Below the pieces are notes generated by a model. That model was not told where the DNA came from. It made no database searches and saw only the letters and a program-made list of their open reading frames with translations. Positions 56,350 through 64,000 of a stretch of 64,000 bases of DNA are shown here, one piece after another. How positions within the stretch are numbered: position 1 is the first letter of the stretch; each line of letters starts with the position of its first letter. The stretch covers positions 597,523,068-597,587,067 of the forward strand of contig OZ010789.1 in assembly GCA_963932465.1 (NCBI GenBank), written 5' to 3'. Made by a program: the position numbers and the translations under genes. The DNA is from Maratus speciosus. Lineage: Eukaryota; Arthropoda; Arachnida; Araneae; Salticidae.

Positions 56350-56600
56350 TCAGTAGGTTTTAAAGCCACGCCTAGAGGCTATGCAAGCCGATAGGAGCAA
56401 GGAGTCCATTAAGTTTCCGATGTACCTCTGTGGTACATTCTGCCGTAAGTGTAGCAACTGATCGACAATTTCGGTGGCATTCAGAGGCTGCTCAAGTTGC
56501 CTACCCAACATGTTCCAAACATGCTCAATTGGATCAAGATCTTGGTGCCCTTGCAGGCCATTGAAGGACGTTTAGACTTGCTAAGTGTCGGTCGTTTCGC
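56350..56600 (-). pseudogene. Tc1-like transposase, C-terminal fragment (second family)
   Basis: Read on the minus strand: DLDPIEHVWNMLGRQLEQPL, then TEIVDQLLHLRQNVPQ, then SRRGFKTY and a stop at 56350-56352. The P-I-E-H-V-W block contains the last catalytic Glu of Tc1 transposases. Immediately upstream the NGLQGH / WPAR-type residues are split over two frames, so at least one frameshift exists near 56560. Sequence between 56600 and 56840 may hold more of the same gene but cannot be aligned by eye. This fragment differs from the one at 14294 and is on the opposite strand. Confidence 0.85.
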
Positions 56601-59375
56601 ACACCAGTATTTTCTTAGAGAAAATATTGTTATTTTAAATTGCAGAATGACTCCGATTAAATAAAACAACATTTTCTAAACTAAAATACTGGTATCCAAA
56701 ACACCTTAGACTTGGGAGCGTTATATCATAATAGACATTGCTGCAAGAGTCAAGCTGTACGTGGACAAGCGTTGTCTTGCCACTGGGCGACTTTGGAAAA
56801 ATATTATTGGCAATTATTGGCAAAGTAAACATAAGAGCACGAAATAATGATTACAACTTAATAAGACAGATGGCGATGCGTTGGTTACTTATCAAATAAG
56901 GGCGACCCCTTTCTTGTTGAGCAGATTATATGAGGTTGAATAAAAACACAAATTTTAAAAACGATAATTTACATATTTCCAAGCGCATTTTACATTATAT
57001 ATATATAATACAATAAACGTAATTTACAATTTATTAGAAATAAACATTTATAAGAAACAATGCAATAAACTTTAATGTTATATATTATCTACACCCATAA
57101 ACTTATGAAAGGATTTCATTTAGTCTCATCTTTAAAACATAAAACCTTTCTAAAGGTGCTCAAAATCATTCATCGTCTGATTTAGTTATATAGAGTCCAT
57201 TAAGTAAAGTGGACAAACACTAATCATAAAATCAATGAATAGAAAAGCTATATACTATATTTATTATCTTTTGCTCAAATGGGTTGGCATTGGTAAACGA
57301 TTTTAAACATTTAATATAATAACAGATGTGTTTTAAAACTTTTAGAATTTATTCCATCGGACATTGGGATATATGTTTATCCCATTCAAGTTATTTGTAA
57401 TTTCTGATATTGCATATGGGAAACATTGGATATTAAAAATAACATTAAAATAATAAAGTATATTACATGCCTGCTCTCATATTGTCATTTGCTTCGTATA
57501 GTTTACTAAAGGGTTATATAGAATAAAGATTATAGCATTTTTCCCAACTAATACAGTAAAATATTATGTATAGGTGATAACAAACACGAAATGCGTATGT
57601 TTGTGTAAGAGATTTTAAAAAGTTATTTAAAACTGATAGTTCTTTTTTAACACGATAGTGTGCATTTTACAATATAATTCACGAATACTTTATAAATTGG
57701 AAATTTTATAACATTAAATATTTTGCAAGTTGACCTAAACATGGGTAATATTACATAGATGAAGATATCAAAATACAAATTTTAAATTTCTTGACGTTAT
57801 CATATCAGCGACATTATCTTGGAAATATAGTTACTTATTGCATTTTATTAATAGGTGCATAATTGGTGGTATGGTATGAAAAGGTTTCGCAATTGAAGGC
57901 ATTTCCTTGTGTTTGTAAGATGCAAACTTTCTTAACTAAAAAGAAATTAGTGTAAATTTGAGTTAGATACCCCAGTCACTGTATTTAAGATATTGGACGT
58001 GTGACAGAGCTAGTGACGTTCTTCTACCCTCGATCGTTATAAAAAAGCTTAGTAGGCAAAGTTACAGAGATTTATTTCTTCCAATAAAAGTTATATTCAT
58101 CATATAAGGTAAGTTTGGCTTTTGTTATATGTTCTCATAAGATCATAAGATAGGGATAGTAGCAGATGCAATATAATATATTTATTAGAGATTCTGTCTG
58201 AAATACTTAGTGAATGTTCTTTAACTCGTAATCGGAGACATGAATTTCCTTACGCGATCAGAGACATAGAGTCAAAAATACTCCAATGTCATTTTTCTTT
58301 TTTACCTTTTGTAAACAGCATTGGAATTTATTTTGGAAACGCAATATATTCTGGAAATCATGAAATGATAAAAGAACAATTTGGCGGTACTGAGGAGATG
58401 ATTTTATTCAAGAAGAAAAACCACATGATAATCAGAACCAAAGGATAACACGGAGTCATTTTGACTCCCGTCTCCAATTACACGTTAAACAGGTATCGAA
58501 TATTTTGTTAGTTTACAGGTTGCAACCATATTCTTCTATTTACAGAGCTACTGGTTGGAGTATCTATTACGATCAAGTAGAGTGTGTAATCTTGAAGCCC
58601 GGGATAGATGGCCAAAATCATTCACTAATTTCATAAAAATCCCATTTTATCGGGGTTTTACATTAAACTAAGTGCTTTTATGATATTCAAGATAACCTAT
58701 GCAATACATTGGTTATAGCTGCATTGCAAATAGCATTACTATAAAAATAAATCTTAGGGGAGGCGTAAAAGGGGAAACAATCCCTGACTCACTCTAATAT
58801 CCTTAATTCATTGCTCAAATTAATGAGATTGATTGTGATCATAAGAATTATATCATTAAAGAAAATTTAATTTTACCCTGAAATGTGCTCGGGGCATTCT
58901 CATGAGAAAATATCATTATATTCTGAAAACTTTATTTTAAGAGAGAGAAAATTAATCGCCGTTGTCTAATTATCAGAAATGTTTTCGTCATATTTTTATT
59001 TCCGCGAAAGTTTATATGAAAAACGAAATCCTGAGTTTAAAATCTATAAAGGCTTGATATTCTCTGTGCGACGAAGAGTTCACATGTGGAAATTCAACTT
59101 TTTGAATCTCTTTATTTATTTATTTATTTTTTTAATAGAACATGTAATGTTACAGATTCCTTTTCCGTTTTAGAATTTCTACTATTCTGTGAGTTTCCTC
59201 GACTAAAGAAACTTTTTCAGGAGTTTTATTTTCAGGATGCACAGTCTCTTTCTACTTTTACGTTTTCTCCATAACGCTTAAAATAATACCAAAACGAAAA
59301 AATACGTAATACTTTGAATTATGAATAATCTTATTTTAAAAGAAGACTTGCCGTTCTATGTCAACAACAGCTTTG

Positions 59376-59377
<2 letters not shown>
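56601..59377. other. Intergenic, nothing recognised
   Basis: No supported gene over 2.8 kb. The minus frame at 56635-56832 may be upstream Tc1 remnant. The frames at 58979-59173 and 59086-59274 show no domain; the first has a Phe/Leu-rich end created by a TTTA run. Confidence 0.5.
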
Positions 59378-59439
<62 letters not shown>

Positions 59440-59445
59440 TATTAT
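59378..59445. repeat. (ATT)n microsatellite
   Basis: About twenty ATT units. On the minus strand it makes a poly-isoleucine frame (59336-59524), which is an artefact. Confidence 0.97.
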
Positions 59446-59700
59446 TATATATTAGGAATATTATATAAAGGAGTATTATTACCTTTAAAATTTTTACTTG
59501 TGGATAGTGATTAAGGATATGCATAGTGAATCGAGAATTATTTAAATCTTCTTTACATTACCTTACACGAATTCAAATCTGCTTTTATAAAATTGTAATT
59601 AAACATTCTTAACAAATTGTACCATTAATGCATGTCCACGGGTCACCATCAGACAGCGGTAAACATGGCTTTAAAATATAAATTTATTGCATTATTAATT

Positions 59701-59900
59701 NNNNNNNNNNNNNNNNNNNNNNNNNNNNNNNNNNNNNNNNNNNNNNNNNNNNNNNNNNNNNNNNNNNNNNNNNNNNNNNNNNNNNNNNNNNNNNNNNNNN
59801 NNNNNNNNNNNNNNNNNNNNNNNNNNNNNNNNNNNNNNNNNNNNNNNNNNNNNNNNNNNNNNNNNNNNNNNNNNNNNNNNNNNNNNNNNNNNNNNNNNNN
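59701..59900. other. Assembly gap (200 N)
   Basis: Exactly 200 N, a placeholder size, so the true gap length is unknown. Frames drawn across it have no meaning. Confidence 0.98.
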
Positions 59901-60600
59901 TTTGTGCAATGGTATAATAATTAGGTATTTGTGTTTGATAATTTCCTATAAATGCCGCGATAGGAGTTAAATTCGGTGGATTTTGTCGAATCTTGACATG
60001 CGTGGTAACACAAATTAGAAAAGAGTGTCGAAAAGCTTTCATCGGGACGTCAAGCAAACGTGTTTTCCCAGCAAGTTGTTCTTGGAGTGGAATCTTCATC
60101 TACGAATATACCAGCGTCATAAGGATTTGAAATTTGGTTTCTCAAATAAAAGAGAATTGGAGTCAACGTGTTTTTATTGTTACTGGTATTGAAGCCTTGT
60201 AGGTGACATTTTATAGTGCTAATTACAGAGCTCTGAGGGTAACTTCATTCTTCGGTTACTGCAAACTATCAGGGAGAACATGTTGTTTCACGTCATCGTT
60301 TAAATTTAATGACCATTTTGGGGAAAGCATTCCACATATCCTTCTTCTAGTGTTTAAGCTTAATTTCAATCATCTTTAATTTAAGAGTGCCTGCTCAACT
60401 GCTAACCACTTATTTTCTGCATTAAAAGGATTGTTGTTATTATTAAATTCTGTTTCCTGCCACTTTTATTACTGAAGATCCGCAGAGTTTCATCATAATT
60501 GTTACTTAGTAAATAATAATAATAAATGTACGTTAAAAATGATAATACTTCAGACATTTAATAAAATACTAAAATACAATGTAAATACAATAAACCTTAA
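59901..60600. other. Intergenic, nothing recognised
   Basis: No supported gene. It may include the 3' untranslated region of the minus-strand Penelope-like element. Confidence 0.45.
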
Positions 60601-60633
60601 GCGTTTCGTATACAATCATAAATATCTCATCAG
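60601..60633 (-). ncRNA. Hammerhead-ribozyme core of the Penelope-like element
   Basis: Minus strand: CTGATGAG (60626-60633), an 17-nt stem II region, then CGAAACGC (60601-60608). Both conserved boxes are exact, including the flanking G and C that close stem II. The outer part of stem II pairs poorly (AUAU with GUAU at best). It lies 46 bp after the endonuclease stop codon, the position expected in Penelope-like elements. Confidence 0.55.
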
Positions 60634-60678
60634 TATAAAACATTACAAATAAACAATTAATCAAAAAAAGAACAGAAG

Positions 60679-60870
60679 TCAATCAGTTAAAATTATGAGT
60701 AAAAGATTATATTCAGGAGGAATCGGAGCTGCTTCCTCCATAGGCAATTCAGTCCACTCCTCCAGGAATATGCTCCCATTGTGAATGTTGCAATTGAAAT
60801 TACTTATCTGTGCATTCGCAAAATCTGGAATATGATCATGCTCTAATAGCTGTAAAACAATGGAGGATAT
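60679..60870 (-). pseudogene. Penelope-like GIY-YIG endonuclease, C-terminal half
   Basis: Minus-strand translation QLLEHDHIPDFANAQI, then NCNIHNGSIFLEEWTELP, ending PPEYNLLLIILTD before a stop at 60679-60681. Aligns block by block with the fragment at 48651-48922 (H-D-H / T-D-H, then F-L-E-x-W, then P-x-E-Y). The Glu of FLEEW is the expected nuclease metal ligand. The forward frame 60810-60992 is its shadow. Confidence 0.75.
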
Positions 60871-61089
60871 TCTATCTGCGTCACGAACACCTGGTCAAGG
60901 CAAAGAATTTCTTCCGTAAAGAAGGAAAGGCTCCGAAGACGAAGTGTAAATCACGGCCGGCCAGCGAATCTGTTCATGGTATAAGGAAGTAGTAGCTTAC
61001 CTTCATAGCAGTTAGAAGTTCTTTGTGTAAATTACTGGTACCACGGGATTTATACAGCCTTGATCCAGATTTGGAATATAGTGCATTTC

Positions 61090-61250
61090 CGAATAAAACG
61101 TATTTGTCTTAAATGAGTGTTTATGCTCTTTTTATCTAATGTTAAGTGTACTTGCAGTCTCGCCAATATAGACAAAATTGCACCTTTGACATGGAATTTA
61201 ATAGATGACTCCTTTCACAGCTGATTTAGGATGTTTCGCTTTTAAACAGT
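61090..61250 (-). pseudogene. Penelope-like GIY-YIG endonuclease, N-terminal half
   Basis: Minus-strand translation KSAVKGVIY, stop, IPC, then RCNFVYIGETASTLNIR, stop, KEHKHSFKTNT. The two defining strands (G-V-I-Y and Y-I-G) and the first Cys of the preceding Cys pair are visible, as is the R-x-K-E-H-K block. Two in-frame stops fall inside otherwise conserved blocks. Separated from its C-terminal half by about 220 bp of unrelated sequence. Confidence 0.8.
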
Positions 61251-61521
61251 ATTGTTATTTTCTCCGAGATGTTTTTGTAATACAGAATACTTACGTAATA
61301 TCGTTTAAATTGACGCTAAAAATGTACGCGATGTTTTTTGTCTATTACTGAGCACTCTTAAAAAATTCTAAATCCATCTGAATCCATCTCTCCATCTATG
61401 TGGATAGTTATTATGCTTACGACTTATGAAAACTCTCTTTTTCTCACTGTTGAAATTGGTGTCACCACTGCAGAACTTAAACGGTCTGTTGAATAGTAAA
61501 TTCAACTATTATTTTATGGAA

Positions 61522-62801
61522 CTAGGGGGCTCGGCCCCCTACGAGCTACGCTCGCCAGCCCCCGTCCAGACACCGCAGACTCTAAATGCACGCTAATTTG
61601 ATCGGCTTTAAAAAGATTTCGAAAGATTGAATTATAATTTAAAAAACAGTGGCGATCTCCCTATAAACGAATATTTATCCATTTCTCTTTGATTGGGGAA
61701 TTTTAACGCCAAATCCGCTGCGGTACTACTTGATCATCCTGTCGACCCATTTCGCCAAATTATATAAATCGCCAAATTATACAAATTGATATAATTTTTA
61801 TTTTAAATAACGAAAGAACAAATAAATTCGTACAACATTAATAAAAACACAAATAAAACGTCGAAAAAAAAATAACTTGATGACGTATACACGTGTAACA
61901 ACATTTCAAAATAAGCTAATATAAAAGGAATTAAGTAAAGAGAGTCTTTGTCTCCTGGTATTTTTTAACAAAGCGAAAAGAAAGTTCTTTTAAATGAGAC
62001 ATTTTAAATTAATTCTCAAAATATCAAATAAATGTCTAGCGCAATTTCTAAATTTAAACTTTTTTGCAATATTATTTTGTGTTCATTTTATGTAATAACT
62101 ATAATGTGACGTAAATATGACGTAATTTCTCCTAAGACTTCTAACGCATGTTAATGAATTTATTATTTTACAATATCCTTTCAATTTTAAAATTCACGTG
62201 CATACTTTTTATGACGTAATTTTTAATAAGTTCCTGCTTTTTATACGTAATTATTTAATTCTAATTTGAAAGTTTTTTTCCTGTTTATAATAGTCACGTG
62301 TAAATAAATTTTTAATTTGAAGCAAACATTATTGCTTGCGCTTTTTATACAGTTGGCAACAGTTTAAATTAGTACAATTTTCTGAAATCTGTAAAAAATA
62401 TCTCTAGAAATGCTGAAAATTTGAATTTAAAATAGAAATAAAACCTGAAAAGATGAGTCAAAATAAAAAAATTAATGCAATCTGCACTCCGGCAAATTCT
62501 AACGCATAAAATGATCTAAAAATGATTACACTGCCATGTATAGTTTTTGCTGCTATAAAACTTTTTTAGTGGAACGATTTTGTCCAACTTTAGCATTAAA
62601 TAACTCTTAAAATAATTCTTCGATTTGAAAACTGTCTGCCTCAGCGTGTTTATCAAACATTTCTGTATAAAACCACCGATTTTCATATTTTTGTATGCAT
62701 TATTTTTGTTAATATTAACGAAGAAAGGCCTCCGGTCACAAAAAAATCAAAACCGGCGGCGGCGGTGACAGCGGTAGTTACATTTTTTTAGAATAGAGAG
62801 A
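61522..62801 (-). mobile_element. Helitron, non-autonomous, 1.28 kb
   Basis: On the minus strand it begins TCTCTCTATTCTAAAAAAAT after an A (62802 on the plus strand is T) and ends with the hairpin GGGGGCCGAGCCCCC running into CTAG, followed by T. All termini fit Helitron rules. It interrupts the Penelope-like element between the RT and the endonuclease. A truncated family G MITE sits inside (61722-61900). Copies of its 5' part are at 1-288 and 38265-39035. It is non-coding. Confidence 0.9.
61722..61900. repeat. MITE, family G, copy 5 (truncated, nested)
   Basis: Starts GGTACTACTTGATCATCCTG then TCGACCC, follows the family for about 180 bp and stops near ACACGTGTAACAAC without the right end. 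Confidence 0.8.
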
Positions 62802-63330
62802 TAGTGCGCAATGAGAAAATGAAATTGAGATATTGTCCGTATAATGTATTATTTCTGTAAATTTATATTGTATTCTTTTGATTGTCAATACTGTCATCTG
62901 TTTCAATAAGAATGTCTAAGAATAGTAATTGATAACTATTTTCATACTCAATGGTGAATTTGATTGAGTTATTGATGGAGTTATCTGTATTCTGAATTTT
63001 TCAAGATCTACTAAATCTGACGCAAGAAAACATCATCTACGTATCTACTCCAGAACATTAAATTATTTTTTAGAATCATAACAATCTTATTTTTAATACC
63101 CTGGATCACTATTTCAGCCTATCTAACCTATAGTGGGGAGACCAACATTGATTCTTTGAGTTTCGCATCAACCCATATTCTAATAGTAGTAATTGGGAAA
63201 TACTAGAACAATGTTAAAATTTTAATATAACAGATTCTGAACAATGCGATGTATGTATTTTCAATATCTAAAGGTTTCTTGGACACAGATAACACCTCTG
63301 CGATTTTTAATCTTTCGTCAGATTATTTCT
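62802..63330 (-). pseudogene. Penelope-like reverse transcriptase fragment
   Basis: Minus-strand translation contains MLVSPL, two stops, AEIVIQGIKNKIVMILKNN, then LMFWSRYVDDVFL. The YVDD box is at 63032-63043, and both catalytic aspartates are intact. Downstream, after two stops and a frame change, the SIT-SNSPLS and LFLDILI-type blocks match the thumb region of Penelope-like RTs. The N-terminal RT motifs are not seen. As written it cannot encode an active enzyme. Confidence 0.78.
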
Positions 63331-63559
63331 TATGATCAAATTTTCCTGAATTAATTTTTGATGCTGATTCAGGAAATGCCTTCCATTTTTGTCTATTGTG
63401 TCAGGATTTTACAAAAAATAAGAAGTTGTGTTTTCTATATTTTAATTAATGCAATTAAAAATTTATCACAATTTCATAGAAGGTATTTCATTAAACACGT
63501 TAAAAATACTGTAAAAAATGTCTTTATATGTTCATGATATTTCTTTAATAAAACGAAAA
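63331..63559. other. Short intergenic stretch
   Basis: Nothing recognised. Confidence 0.4.
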
Positions 63560-63935
63560 GCAAAAAGTGTTTAATTAAACAAACTTTCTTCTTGTTGTCT
63601 TTCTTGTTTATCCTCCTTCATCATTCGTCCCTCTTCAACATCCAACAGTAGTATGCCATCATATTTACATTCCATCTTTCCCGATCCCCCGATACCTATT
63701 TTCCATCTCTTTGATATACTGGTGAAAGTGCTCACCGTGCTCTTCATTGTAATGTCCCAAATATTCTGGAAAGTGTGTCGCTATGGAATGCAGAAAGTGC
63801 ATTTTTACACTCATATTAGAGCATAACTTCTTGAAATTTTCCAGCATTGTTTCAACAATATTTCTGTAATTCGGATCTTTCTTATTCCCTAAAATGTTTT
63901 CGGGACCACACTTGAAGGCGGTTTTCTATCTTATT
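63560..63935 (-). pseudogene. Member of an uncharacterised repetitive arthropod protein family
   Basis: Minus strand. The readable core is KTAFKCGPENILGNKKDPNY, then NFKKLCSNMSVKMHFLHSIA, then EHGEHFHQYIKEMENRY. After a +1 shift near 63675 it continues MMAYYCWMLKRDE, ending at two stops. I recognise the core as a motif set seen in many copies in arthropod genomes, usually annotated as uncharacterised and probably transposon-associated; I cannot name a reaction or a superfamily. At least two frameshifts (near 63675 and just upstream of KTAFK) break it. Further N-terminal residues (KDFPERMNKIE) lie in another frame towards the window edge. Confidence 0.7.
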
Positions 63936-64000
63936 CATCCTTTCAGGAAAATCTTTGTCCTTCATCAATTTTTTGATTTAAGGACTAACGAAAATTCCAG

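Larger units (their letters stand above)
60601..63330 (-). mobile_element. Penelope-like retroelement, decayed, split by a Helitron
   Basis: On the minus strand the order is: reverse transcriptase with YVDD box (62802-63330), a 1.28-kb Helitron insertion (61522-62801), GIY-YIG endonuclease N-terminal half (61090-61250), a ~220-bp interruption (60871-61089), GIY-YIG C-terminal half (60679-60870), then a hammerhead-like motif (60601-60633). RT followed by GIY-YIG, with a hammerhead motif in the flank, defines Penelope-like elements. Stops in every segment show it is dead. The outer ends were not found, so the upper limit is approximate. Confidence 0.82.

Noticed and set aside
59336..59524. Poly-isoleucine frame
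   Set aside because: Translation of the (ATT)n microsatellite.
59632..60099. Open frames crossing the gap
   Set aside because: Most of their codons are N.

Overview
The window is eukaryotic and AT-rich, and I see no intact host gene. It is almost entirely transposon-derived: Ty3/gypsy, RTE-like LINE, Penelope-like, Tc1, mariner and pogo/Tigger remnants, several Helitrons and (GTCY)n-bearing Helitron relatives, a piggyBac-type MITE and layers of unclassified inverted-repeat MITEs. An assembly gap of exactly 200 N lies at 59701-59900. The repeat mix suggests an arthropod, and I would guess an arachnid. That is inference from element families; no host gene supports it.

Layout. 0-5 kb: truncated Helitron, nested MITEs of three families (called G, K and C here), and a minus-strand LINE remnant. 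5.0-5.45 kb: one copy of a dispersed repeat (R). 5.5-13.5 kb: a Ty3/gypsy retrotransposon with near-identical ~1.17 kb LTRs but a heavily broken gag-pol. 14.3-14.7 kb: Tc1 transposase fragment. 16.4 kb: a 220-bp MITE with TTAA target duplications. 19.3-22.6 kb: short repeats with hammerhead-ribozyme-like cores. 24.2-30.8 kb: a tandemly duplicated ~0.5 kb sequence; one unit was invaded by a 3.3-kb Helitron and a 2.3-kb Tigger element, and the other unit preserves the empty sites. 31.3-32.6 kb and 50.8-51.8 kb: two elements with G-rich inverted ends and repeated subterminal motifs. 35-50 kb: minus-strand Helitron ends, a 145-bp tandem array, an inserted 1.87-kb Helitron relative carrying a 152-bp array, a 3.4-kb inverted-repeat structure, and two partial copies of the same longer block about 9-11 kb apart. 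53.7-56.0 kb: a Helitron with ~300-bp internal repeats. 60.6-63.3 kb: a decayed Penelope-like element on the minus strand, split by a 1.28-kb Helitron. 63.56-64 kb: a broken member of an uncharacterised repetitive arthropod protein family.

Nothing here forms a working pathway. The value is in the nested insertion history: boundaries can be read directly because uninterrupted paralogues of several target sites are present in the same window. The coding regions of all recognised elements carry stops, frameshifts or lost catalytic residues.
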